Shown piece after piece: positions 55,701 through 62,603 of a DNA stretch of 64,000 nucleotides. Every line of letters starts with the position of its first letter. Positions within the stretch are counted from its first letter, which is position 1. Under the pieces are notes generated by a model that was given only the letters and a program-made list of their open reading frames with translations, had not been told where the DNA came from and did not search any database. The stretch is from NCBI RefSeq assembly GCF_002222595.2, contig NZ_CP022413.2, positions 2,976,001 to 3,040,000 on the forward strand, in the 5' to 3' direction. The stretch comes from Blautia hansenii DSM 20583 (GTDB taxonomy: Bacteria; Bacillota; Clostridia; Lachnospirales; Lachnospiraceae). The position numbers and the translations under genes were made by a program.

Positions 55701-57774
55701 TCAAATCTCCTGCGCCAAGACCTGGAATAACATTTAATAAGGATGCTAAAAGCTTCTCAATTTCCCCTAAAAGCTTTGATAGTCCGTCATATTCTGTAAC
55801 ACCTTCTGCATAACCAACAAATCCCCCACTATAATTGGTAATAGAATTCACACTTACCGTTCCTGTCACTTCACAATTGGAAACTTCTACATCCCCAACA
55901 ATTCTGCCTGCAAATGCACCTGTGGCAAATGTAGTCGGATCTGTGGAGCGTGCATCTAATAGTCCGGTCAACGCATCTTGTAAACTGATTTTTACTGTTC
56001 CAAAGGTTAAGAGTCCCAACACGCCTTCTACTAAACCCTCAAGTAATCCTCCAACAACCCAGCCTAAGCTCTCTACTAATGCACTGACAATTGTCTCATT
56101 ATCCGTTGTTTTATTCGCTTGATTGTCTACGGTAACATTTTCCAAGGTAATATCAGAAACTTTTACTGTTCCAGAACTCACACCTAAATTCTCAGCATTT
56201 ACTTCATTTGTAATCGTTCCAAAAAATCCGATTCCTGTATACTTATTGGTTTCTATAGGAGTCTTCTGTTCAATGTTAATATTGGATATTTTTGCCTTGG
56301 CATAAGTAGAATTGCCTTTATGCCCTTCAAGGTTAAGATCTCCCACAATAGAACCTGCCATCATAAGCGGTGTCCAGTTATCATCCATGTCATTGGAATA
56401 AGTTCCGGTTTTTGATAAATCAATATTACGGAAAATAATATAATCCGCATCATCTGAATACTTGTACTGATTATATTTCTTACTGATTGTATCCAAATCT
56501 ACAAATTCGCCTTTATTCACTCCGATAGACGGTGTGGTAGTATCTTCATTTAGAAGCCCGACAATTTCCTTCTCTCCTCCGAAAAGTGCATCTGCCAAAC
56601 CTCCTAATAAGTCACCTACTATATCTAATACCCCGTCTAAAAGCCCCTTTGGATTTTCTAAGTCTGCATCCATCAATGTTCTATCTATTGCTTCTTTTTT
56701 ATTCATCTTGGTAATATATTGAAAATCTGTTTTCTCAAAATCACTCTTCGTATAGGGTATGCCCGCCTCATAAAAATTATTAAGATTGAAATCTGCATCG
56801 CCCGGATAATATGGAATGATTTTAGTATCTCCTAAAGGAATTCCTATTACCCTTTTCGGCTCCGCTTTTAAAAACAGCATCGGTGTTACTTGTTTATTGG
56901 AGCCAATGGCTCTTAATTGTAATTCATTTCCAATCAAGATATAAGTCTTCTGTGTTGATGGATCCGTATAAAGTACTTGTCCGATATGATTACGTCCAGC
57001 AAGTTGTTCATCTGATGTATTTTCTGTTTTTTCTACAAGTGTCGAAGCTAAAAGTTCCGGTGTATCTGTTGTAAAACTGGAAGCAATCACATAGTTATGG
57101 TTATCTCCATAGGTAAGTTTGCTTCCGTCTTTTGCAAATACAACCTTTCCCATTCCCACTCTCTCAGCCGTAGCGTCATCAGTCATCACAACTTCATCTG
57201 CCGAAGTTTCCGAATTTTTTAATTCCAGCTGATAACGATTATACAAATAAATCGTATCGGAATCTTGGTCGTATACCGTTGTATCTGTTCTTGCAGTCTC
57301 AGAAACAATCGTTCCGGTAAATGCAGAAGGAAAAATCCATGGTTTTGTCTGATCAACCGGAATATCATTCATAAGACAATAATGTTGATTTAGTCCATAA
57401 GTAATCTCTTGCCCATCTACTGTTACGATTTCTCCTGTTCCCAAATTTCCATCTTTATCTCCGGTATATACCTTTTCCTGTGTTCCAATCTTTAACAACT
57501 GCTCATAATTGTAGATACAGACCTTTCCATCTTTATAGAAAGGCATCATATCTTGGAGATTTTCGGGCATCGCCGAGTCTTTCGTTTCTTCAATCGTTTC
57601 CTCTGTAATTGATGTTTTTTCTGATACTACAGAATTCGGTTTCTCTGATATCTCTCCTTTGTTTGCATAAACTCCAACCGATTGTACAGGTAATTGAAAT
57701 ATCATACATATACATAAAATACCTGCAATTAATCTACGCAAATTCCGTTTCTCTTTCTTTTTCATTTTCCTCAT
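49792..57774 (-). CDS. giant repetitive LPXTG cell-wall protein (2660 aa)
   Basis: One open frame encodes a 2660-residue secreted protein. The signal peptide lies in the first about 40 residues. Most of the body (about 450-2400) consists of many irregular units built around a (Y/A)GGF(I/V)G core, such as YAGGFIG, SAGGFVG and VGGYAGK, each preceded by SxVxxV strands and often followed by a Leu/Ile/Val-rich stretch. This resembles a long right-handed beta-helical stack. Near the end there is a Cna-B-like domain (IVINKVWADSNDQDKLRPE...), then LPDTG at 2625-2629, a membrane helix and a basic tail. It has no catalytic motif. It is probably a long adhesin or pilus tip. A second ATG at 57765 with a better AGGAAA context might be the real start. 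Confidence 0.88.
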   Translation of the reverse strand: MRKMKKKEKRNLRRLIAGILCICMIFQLPVQSVGVYANKGEISEKPNSVVSEKTSITEETIEETKDSAMPENLQDMMPFYKDGKVCIYNYEQLLKIGTQEKVYTGDKDGNLGTGEIVTVDGQEITYGLNQHYCLMNDIPVDQTKPWIFPSAFTGTIVSETARTDTTVYDQDSDTIYLYNRYQLELKNSETSADEVVMTDDATAERVGMGKVVFAKDGSKLTYGDNHNYVIASSFTTDTPELLASTLVEKTENTSDEQLAGRNHIGQVLYTDPSTQKTYILIGNELQLRAIGSNKQVTPMLFLKAEPKRVIGIPLGDTKIIPYYPGDADFNLNNFYEAGIPYTKSDFEKTDFQYITKMNKKEAIDRTLMDADLENPKGLLDGVLDIVGDLLGGLADALFGGEKEIVGLLNEDTTTPSIGVNKGEFVDLDTISKKYNQYKYSDDADYIIFRNIDLSKTGTYSNDMDDNWTPLMMAGSIVGDLNLEGHKGNSTYAKAKISNINIEQKTPIETNKYTGIGFFGTITNEVNAENLGVSSGTVKVSDITLENVTVDNQANKTTDNETIVSALVESLGWVVGGLLEGLVEGVLGLLTFGTVKISLQDALTGLLDARSTDPTTFATGAFAGRIVGDVEVSNCEVTGTVSVNSITNYSGGFVGYAEGVTEYDGLSKLLGEIEKLLASLLNVIPGLGAGDLITILLENGLAVGSLIPTGYYNPVISSCTVHGLTGNVGSGTTDFHGGFIGSQVGTRILDSDVEDSSYQILAKSYGGGFAGLSRDAEIKGTLSTIGIELIRVLQPQSLIINSHIKNCDYDVNGEDYVGGFIGAQANSYAINDTIASNNPITVTATKSNAGGFTGRATVGWTSELGTGDKANGLLEVVNKLLVGLLSSDPEKASMLLSLVGIHPSAILGCQIQATELAVSAGENYAGGMIGNGDGVYLGKSSPEYLNKLAFWKHSENPQYPTEQRGVITGLKSVSAGKNFSGGMAGFLGTASVGGLLNAAVGLGGYLGFTIDGIDVTGIASGFTVSAGGNYAGGGIGEAVGGLVQNSRINNVASVTAENRAGGFVGCAGPGDLAGTGGLELKLLGIKVLELKGLLSLGQGVEVQINDVNVNVNGTQTGLIVEATGKNAPGQVKEFIAGGFIGKSNSTKIKNSHTINLKLVKANAEDGYAGGFIGTSRTGGLAEVSDDTNVLELIEAGQLLTAVGYLIPSYKNCTVQYMGGADLSGVEADVAGGFVADMQSGTVDNQERGEGNYYAVYNLDYVKGGRYAGGFGGIVTSGALAGSEGGLSILGGLTSVSISVKDLLDLVQGYVPYVSYAGVKSEEGFVVEATKIKDVDMNSGSAGGFIGYGSGAQISTSDVSYLKYTQVEAPENLEAENAPTYWDEKKSTYAVTAPRYAGGYIGKMDIGNAASVGSGLKILGSQISLANVLDVLSVVVSTIEHSDVNGSPGGFSVLATDDTRLVGKAGGFAGEISGGHIQESNANLFAYVVGRESAGGYAGTIQPGSVANVLDKAEILNGLIRVENLLGALRTFVPSIKNSETTCVPCGGAVRADSKSKDGIIRGLAGGYIGHNYGGQIWGENTDKWKGKDYTGETRRCAVHRLRSVYGVEYAGGYTGLMQCANVADTGSLHLLMGIIKLDNPLAAVQAVYPTEEKTAVYGPLRNLDTDTWNKWVEFVGKYGAYGDKLQSLGPVTDQVTLDQYIQQYAYGYDVCAGRNTIAEKMIQGSSAGGYVGRMEGGTITDAFAMDLKEADAFRSAGGFVGEMLTGTVASTGNITLGKFDVAGSIPILQTFVPVIKNSHTEGYQSGARIKADGVDEKNPVGIAGGYVGKMVGGQIWGSDTEKCSITKLRRVDGTSYVGGYAGKVDPGSLTTIDTATNQGLLNQILGKLLEAPADLAKILNATVSTIQCAEVTAWDPWGVIVNGAHQNSQKAVNTSYAKAVGGFAGSLSGAVIGKKDVSSAGAKANGIRSVIGGEYAGGFFGLADVAAVAEVSGNGPTNTILNLINLGKIDVLDSFRTYVYDSKVEGSTDAGLSVAAHTEVETGQGVTLTYSGNAGGFGGALLDGSVKDSHVTNLSNVNAINHAGGFIGYSGKSGVLSIEKVDALGNAFSQLLGGSLGVLNVFGSNIHRCSVNGFNQGFTVATSGGKDEIAGGFVGYGDLARIVDCHAGNAQEQYKRLKLVKSNGIAGGFAGKTNFAYLGDIQLESTLLNEILTLVLNPLVKALYLAPENLPSSGLLNINLGIIKVQALCDGKVAHVNLLGLKISVELSKKSSENQQETDVAIITIGDSTVKLPCNEEGIIKGEKNEQNIRLTLIKANRTKIQDSSVSGVEQGYDVYGGHAGNDTDGTSEDGYSGGFIGRNIEGLLLDNNTYYCDVVRGTGGKVGPFTGESKLDSQYDFNTIQSVEGNKNLFRIYRDPNISLTEITSGNKKLNIGFTSDNLWNTYTMEHIMTVEKLGTLQDADMTGGTQQVELNAYISPAKAVLMEDVDTTENTGSSMTPEPSDTQDPCNEMVQIVINKVWADSNDQDKLRPEQITVTLHRKWMENGQEYSEIVPGYASFPITGSLTDDTWQKKIPNLPAYKMNDKGTICYYTYYVTETEIPEYTTKITASGDNYTFTITNSHFSILPDTGGMGVGIFLACGCLLFLFLYLTKRKNGKVKSQ

Positions 57775-57784
57775 CCGTTCTCAT

Positions 57785-59251
57785 TTAATCTACTTCATCC
57801 GGTTCCCAATCGGACTGCATAGCAGCCGCTAAAAAACTATGTAACAATGTTTCTGAAAAACTCCCGCATTTACCGGATAAAATCATTTGAATTGCTTTTT
57901 CCTTTCCAGTACTAACATGCATATTTTTGCTATTTATCAATTCCTCATATACATCTACAAGTCCCACAACCTGTGCACATAGCGGTATTTCTTCACCTTT
58001 CAGTCCGTAGGGATAACCTGAACCATCATATCTCTCATGATGATATAAGCAAATATCGCGACTATATTGCTGAATGTGTTCTAATTTTTTATCTTTTGGA
58101 AAACGAGCAACAATCTCTGCACCTAATTCCGGATGTGTTTTTAGCAACTTTTCTTCTTCCGCTGTTAATTCATCCAATCTTAAAAACATTTCCTTAGGAA
58201 GACGAATTTTTCCAACATTGTGTATAGGTGCTAAATGAGCTACATTTTTTATCTCCACTTCTGTAATTTCAAGCTCTGGATATAATTCTGCCAATTTTTG
58301 GTAAATTTTTTCTGTATAATGAATGGTCTCCAAACGACTGTTGCTATATTCCAAATTGCGCTCATTTAAAATTCTGCTGAGTAATTCAATAGCAAACCAA
58401 TAATTCTCTTCAATACTTTTTGATTTACTTTCCAGTTCCTCTTCAACAGAAGACATGTGCCGTGCTGCTAAGATAGAATTCTGCAATACAAAGATTGCTA
58501 CATTATCATCAATATTAAAATATTGATGAAGTTCCATCCAGACATAATCCTTTTCCGTATCTCTTACTCTCTGACGAAATCTTGTTTGCTTTTCCCAATA
58601 TCCATTGATTAAATCTTCCTCAATCCGTCCAATATCTGTCAGTTCTGTAATTCTCTCTTTATCATCTTCTTGCACATACTCTTCAATATACTTCTTTATG
58701 AATTCTCTAAAATCTCCTTCTTTTGGAATATAATCTCGAACAAATGCATCATAAGCATAAACACGCTTATATTTTCCTGTTTCTGCGTCAATTTCTAAAG
58801 TAACATAAGTATTCCCAAAAGGATGTTTTGCAGCCTTACCAATCAATTCCGCAATAGTAACTTCTTCTAGTTTTCTCTCCAAATCCATCTGAAATTGTTC
58901 AAAAACCGCCCGCACCTTGCAAGTTTCTCTATTGTGACAATAATTAGGAACACAACATTCTCCTTCCTGTTTTTCTTCTAGACACTTGTTAATTTTCATT
59001 GTAGATTCCATAGTGTCAAGAATATCCCACAAAGTAATCGTTTCCGGTTTCTTCAAAAGGAAATATCCACCTTGTACACCTTCCACAGATCCAACTATAT
59101 TTGCAATTTTTAGTTTTTTTATAATTTTAGGTATATAATTATTTGGAATATTTGCCGAAGTTGCGATTGTCGCAGTCGAACATGGTTCTTCTTTATATGC
59201 CAAAAAACACACTAAGCGTATAGAATAATCAGTCGTACTTGTTAATTGCAT
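57785..59251 (-). CDS. Rrf2-PAS-HD-GYP fusion regulator
   Basis: The 488-residue protein is a fusion. Residues 1-135 are an Rrf2/IscR-type winged helix with five Cys at 90, 99, 100, 105 and 111 that may bind an Fe-S cluster. Residues about 145-270 look like a PAS sensor. Residues about 290-480 are an HD-GYP domain with HHE at 404-406 and DGSGYP at 409-414, the known cyclic-di-GMP phosphodiesterase fold. The usual HD metal pair reads His344-Asn345 (HNVGK), so a ligand is changed. It is the first gene of the pilus operon, ending 10 bp upstream of the giant wall protein, which suggests control of the pili. Confidence 0.82.
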   Translation of the reverse strand: MQLTSTTDYSIRLVCFLAYKEEPCSTATIATSANIPNNYIPKIIKKLKIANIVGSVEGVQGGYFLLKKPETITLWDILDTMESTMKINKCLEEKQEGECCVPNYCHNRETCKVRAVFEQFQMDLERKLEEVTIAELIGKAAKHPFGNTYVTLEIDAETGKYKRVYAYDAFVRDYIPKEGDFREFIKKYIEEYVQEDDKERITELTDIGRIEEDLINGYWEKQTRFRQRVRDTEKDYVWMELHQYFNIDDNVAIFVLQNSILAARHMSSVEEELESKSKSIEENYWFAIELLSRILNERNLEYSNSRLETIHYTEKIYQKLAELYPELEITEVEIKNVAHLAPIHNVGKIRLPKEMFLRLDELTAEEEKLLKTHPELGAEIVARFPKDKKLEHIQQYSRDICLYHHERYDGSGYPYGLKGEEIPLCAQVVGLVDVYEELINSKNMHVSTGKEKAIQMILSGKCGSFSETLLHSFLAAAMQSDWEPDEVD

Positions 59252-59332
59252 TATTTAATCTTTTCCCTTTCTTATTAACTATGACTTTAAAGGTTATATT
59301 TATGTTTAAAAAAATAATTTCTAACTGATACC

Positions 59333-59360
59333 ATCATACCCCCCCGAATATTTTTGTCAA
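59333..59360 (-). promoter_or_regulatory. promoter of the pilus operon with a G7 tract in the spacer
   Basis: On the minus strand TTGACA (59360-59355) and TATGAT (59338-59333) are 16 bp apart, and the seven bases next to the -10 box (59345-59339) are all G. One more G would give the ideal 17-bp spacer. The leader to the regulator gene is about 75 nt. A 10-bp direct repeat GGTTATATTT occurs on both sides of the promoter (59292 and 59426). Confidence 0.8.
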
Positions 59361-59465
59361 TAGTATTTCCTATTTTCCCTCATATTTTATGCTGATTTTG
59401 ACCATTCCAAAACTTGTACTTCGATGGTTATATTTCTTTTTCTATCATTTGTAAGAAACCTAAAT

Positions 59466-59522
59466 CAAAAAAGAAGCTGCATTTTATGACTACAAAATCA
59501 TAAAACACAACCTCTTTTAATA
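59466..59522 (-). terminator. terminator of the VOC remnant
   Basis: On the minus strand AAAAGAGG(T)TGTG...TTTTATGA pairs with TCATAAAA...CAGCTTCTTTT and ends in TTTTTT. The outer arms resemble those of the terminators at 14507 and 5790. Confidence 0.7.
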
Positions 59523-59537
59523 TAAATATATTTTCTA

Positions 59538-59855
59538 CTATACCTCTGCTTTTCTCTTTGGCAATAAGCGATTATCCTCAGCCAATCTCAAAAATGGTGC
59601 GTATGCAACTTCCCATGGATATCCATCCGGATCAAGAAAATATCCTGAATATCCGTCCATTCCTCCCCAGTCTTTCCACTGCGGTTTCTGCCATACAGTA
59701 CCACCAGCCTCTTCTGCCATGGCAAATAATTCGTTTACTTCTTCTTCTGTCGCACCATTAATTGCCAGTGTAAATCCACAATAAATCGGGCAGTCAATTC
59801 CACACTCTCTTAAATACTGTACACAATCCTTCAATGTTGGATATTTTTCATATTG
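59538..59855 (-). pseudogene. VOC (glyoxalase-like) family remnant, N-terminus missing
   Basis: The open frame keeps the C-terminal half of a VOC protein: a helix (ATEEEVNELFAMAEEAGG), then GYSGYFLDPDGYPWEVAYAP, which is the typical second-module ending including the conserved Glu metal ligand. Homology begins abruptly at about 59855, just after an in-frame stop at 59858, so the first module (about 50 residues) is missing. There is no ribosome-binding site or proper start codon. It may be a translocation remnant. Confidence 0.7.
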
Positions 59856-59877
59856 TCAATTCTCTGAAATATTTCAT

Positions 59878-60259
59878 TTAGTTGCGAATTTTGAAGGTTT
59901 TCGGTGCAAAACGGAAAACCAGAATACTCGCTACAATACCATATAGAACAAAGAACACCATCGTCAGGATACCAAAAATCAGAATCGGCATACGTTGCTG
60001 TCATTACGATACGATAAGTCCCGCTTTTTATCTCTGTTCCGGCATTATATGGTTGAAGCAGATAATAAATAGTCAGATAATGCACCGAAAAGAACATACT
60101 CATACAAAGTATGGATACAATTAATATCACATAATTAACCGGATGATTAGTTCCTCCGCTTGTATAAAGTGTCAGCGCCAGACCGCTGCCAATAACAACA
60201 GCCGGAACCGCATTTATTTTCATGATTTCCCTCAGCCGGATCTGAAACAATTTCAACAC
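59878..60259 (-). pseudogene. membrane protein remnant (ABC-2 permease-like), internal deletion
   Basis: The first part from the ATG at 60259 (MLKLFQIRLREIMK) has three hydrophobic segments and reaches TYRIVMTATY near 60000. The reading then shifts: in the neighbouring frame, starting MPILIFGILTMVFF, a further membrane helix and a basic end (FRFAPKTFKIRN) complete it, stopping at 59878. Thus a short deletion moved the frame. The upstream region has been replaced by the insertion sequence, 41 bp from the start, and no ribosome-binding site is left. Confidence 0.7.
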
Positions 60260-60300
60260 AAAATGTGGCTGCTTAAAGAAAGAATATGTGAGCAGACTGT

Positions 60301-60323
60301 GGGTTCATCCGCAATTATCCGTA
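60301..60323 (+). repeat. left terminal inverted repeat of the ISL3 element
   Basis: A 23-bp terminal repeat begins GGGTTCATCCGC and ends with ATTATCCGTA. It matches the complement of 62036-62058 with one mismatch. The transposase stop codon directly adjoins it. Confidence 0.9.
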
Positions 60324-61959
60324 TCATTCAACCTTGACATACATTAGTTTTGCTGCTAAAAGTGCTTTGCTACATCTCCCATACATAGTACGTTTTACCA
60401 TTTTCAATTTACTATTTGTTCCCTCAACAAAACCATTTGAAAGTTCACTGGCAACAGAATTTTCCACAGCTTCTATATCCTTTTCTAATCCATTTGCAAA
60501 CCGGAATATCTCTTTTAAATCAGAGTTTTTGTACCGTTCGATAAACAAATACAATAGAGGCATACTTTTCTTTTCGTATATTTCACGGAATTCTCGAACA
60601 CAATGCATCAACTCTCTGAGTTTGGGATATTTCTGTAAAATATATGCCTTATGGTTTTCGCTAAGTTCCACCCCCATCCAAAGATAACGGAATATGCTGT
60701 TTCGTGAAAGGTGGTCATATTTTTGTAATGCCTTTTTGTTTTGGATTGCTTCAGGTGAAGAACTTTTATAAATTGCAACATCAATTTGGAATCGTTCTAT
60801 GATTTTATTCATATAGTCATATGCTGCAGATTGACCGCCTTTATATCCTTTTTCAATAACATTGCGATATACATCTTTTCGACTGATGCCAGAAGTTAAA
60901 GCTTTGACAATATAATCATAAAACTGATCCATTCTGCTACGAAAATCTTTTTTACAAAGTGCTTCATATTCTCCATTGAGATATTTTGTTACGGTATTTC
61001 TGCTGCAATGTAATACTTTAGAAATTTGGCGTTTACTGTATCCAGCAGAATTATATTCCTTTATCGCAGTGTACAGTTGTACCCTTTTTTGATTATATTC
61101 GTTAAGGTTATCCACATTGTATGGCATTTTTTTTACTATCGTTTTCAACTGATGGTTCTGCAATACTGTTAGAATCCGATGGAATTCTGATATCAACGGG
61201 CAATACAGAACTTATAGTATTTCTTATGGCCTCTAATAAATTTTGATGAAGATGAAATCTGTCAGCAATCTGCATAGCATCGGGCAATATTTCCTTTATG
61301 GCTGTTGAATAAGCACTTGCCCGGTCTCGTGTCACCGCTTTTACATGTTTATTGTTACTTAACCATTCTTTTAGTGTTTTACCATCACGTCCATCTAAAA
61401 TTGCCACTGGTTTATGTGTTGCCTCATCTACAATAATTGTCCCATAAGTATGCCGTTTCTTAAATGCAAAATCATCCACTCCAATAATGCTTCCACATGG
61501 AACTTCCGGTTGTGCTACATATCGTTTCGTTAACAATCGGATAATGCTGTCACCACTGGTTTTCAGATTCATAGAACGGCAGATACGGGCACTACCTTCA
61601 CAGCTTGTTTCCAATGCCAAAGTACATATAAAATCTTCACAACGCTCTGTCATACGGCTGTAATAATTCAAAAAACCATCTACATTCTCAACAAAGGTTG
61701 TAACATCACAGGAAGAATTGTCGCACTGATACTCGTAAGCATTTACGATTAAATACGTGGTTCTACCTAAGATCGGAAGATCTTGAAGTTTTCTTTTATA
61801 AGTACCATGTTTATGTTCTGAAGCCACTCCACACTTGGGACATGTACAATTTTTTGATTGCACAGAAACATGGATATAAATTTCTTTTTCGTTTTGAGTT
61901 ACTTCTGTGATGCCTATTTCTTCCGGGTAAAATTTTTGTAATTCAAGAGTATCTTTCAT
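60324..61959 (-). pseudogene. ISL3 transposase, split by a frame change at an A8 run
   Basis: The N-terminal part (from the ATG at 61959, with an AAGGAA site) has a zinc-ribbon-like CPKCG and the first two catalytic Asp (GVDDFAFKKRH and IADRFH). It ends in the frame after VENDSKKNAIQCG. The C-terminal part in the next frame (61196-60324) resumes at KTIVKKMPYNVDNLNEYN, contains a helix-turn-helix (YSKRQISKVLHCSRNTVTKYL) and the catalytic Glu region NGFVEGTNSKLKMVKRTMYGR. The two frames join if one A is lost from the eight-A run at 61134-61127. It may be a mutation or a slippage site, and a functional product is not excluded. Confidence 0.8.
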
Positions 61960-62005
61960 CTGTTTCAATTCCTTCCATAAGGACAAAATTCCTAAGACAA
62001 TTTTA

Positions 62006-62194
62006 TCATTTTAGCACTTTTGTTTCAATTCCATTTACGGATAATTGCGGAAGAACCCTGAATTTCTGGAAAGCATGCACTATTGCATTGGAATACTCAC
62101 GAGGCTCAGGGTACTCTGGATTATTGACAAGAAATCTTTCAATTGCACGAATAACATCTTCTCTGGTAATAACAACCCAATTAAATTTTGCCAA
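62006..62194 (-). pseudogene. truncated gene fragment next to the IS element
   Basis: The frame starts with a good GAGGAGGG site and encodes MAKFNWVVITREDVIRAIERF and NNPEYPEPR, a coherent start of an unknown protein. After that it continues with 13 residues of unlike sequence and then reads into the IS inverted repeat (RVLPQLSVNG). The original 3' part is therefore gone. I do not know the full-length family. Confidence 0.65.
62036..62058 (-). repeat. right terminal inverted repeat of the ISL3 element
   Basis: The complement of 60301-60323 with one mismatch (GGGTTCTTCCGC here, GGGTTCATCCGC on the left). Confidence 0.9.
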
Positions 62195-62603
62195 AACAAT
62201 CCCTCCTCACCTTATTATTGAATACGTAATCACTCCATTCAATTATACCAAGGAATTCATTTTTCTTCCACTTCTTAGTTTTTCGATTTCTATGTTCCTA
62301 TATTGTATAAGGATTTCTCTCTTTCCGTATATATAAGGGGATATTATTTCTAAAGCAAGATACGCCTATGGATTCCCAAAACTCCATTTCATGGATTTTA
62401 GATCATCCTTTTCGGCATACTTGATAGGGATTCCGTTCCCCATACCCTCGGAAAATCATCAGTCTTGCAATAATACTTGCATCTAGATGATCGGCAACTG
62501 AGGTTGCAGCACTTTTGCTCTGCCGGATACATCCGCAAAATACAAAGTGACGAAAATCTTTATTTCTTTTTTTACCCACCCCAAAGAAGGAGAATAAATT
62601 TAT
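62195..62603. other. intergenic stretch, possibly a gene remnant
   Basis: This 409-bp stretch holds no complete gene. On the minus strand the part at about 62400-62570 can be read as a short coding-like run (KSAATSVADHLDASIIARLMI) that ends in a stop and has no start; I do not recognise it. The first 100 bp are AT-rich and likely hold the promoter of the truncated gene at 62194. Confidence 0.4.

Larger units (their letters stand above)
60301..62058 (-). mobile_element. ISL3-family insertion sequence (1758 bp)
   Basis: Two 23-bp inverted ends with one mismatch bracket a transposase gene on the minus strand. The element length, the ends beginning GGGTTC and the transposase type fit ISL3. The 8 bp on the left (CAGACTGT) do not match those on the right (TGAATTTC), so no target duplication is visible. 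The left side is next to a broken membrane protein gene and the right end overlaps a truncated gene, which suggests rearrangement after insertion. Confidence 0.9.

Noticed and set aside
49792..57774. Regular DNA repeats of the giant gene as a CRISPR array or recent tandem duplication
   Set aside because: The repeats are diverged at the protein level, have irregular spacing and lie inside one long open frame; there are no identical spacers or repeats of CRISPR length.
59401..59427. Invertible promoter segment, suggested by ACCAT...ATGGT near the pilus promoter
   Set aside because: The inverted arms are only five bases, and no matching longer arms were seen on the other side of the promoter.
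60293..62066. 8-bp target duplication around the ISL3 element
   Set aside because: CAGACTGT on the left and TGAATTTC on the right do not match in either orientation.
62400..62570. Protein gene on the minus strand in the gap before the MobC-like gene
   Set aside because: A coding-like run exists but has no start codon, no ribosome-binding site and no family that I recognise.
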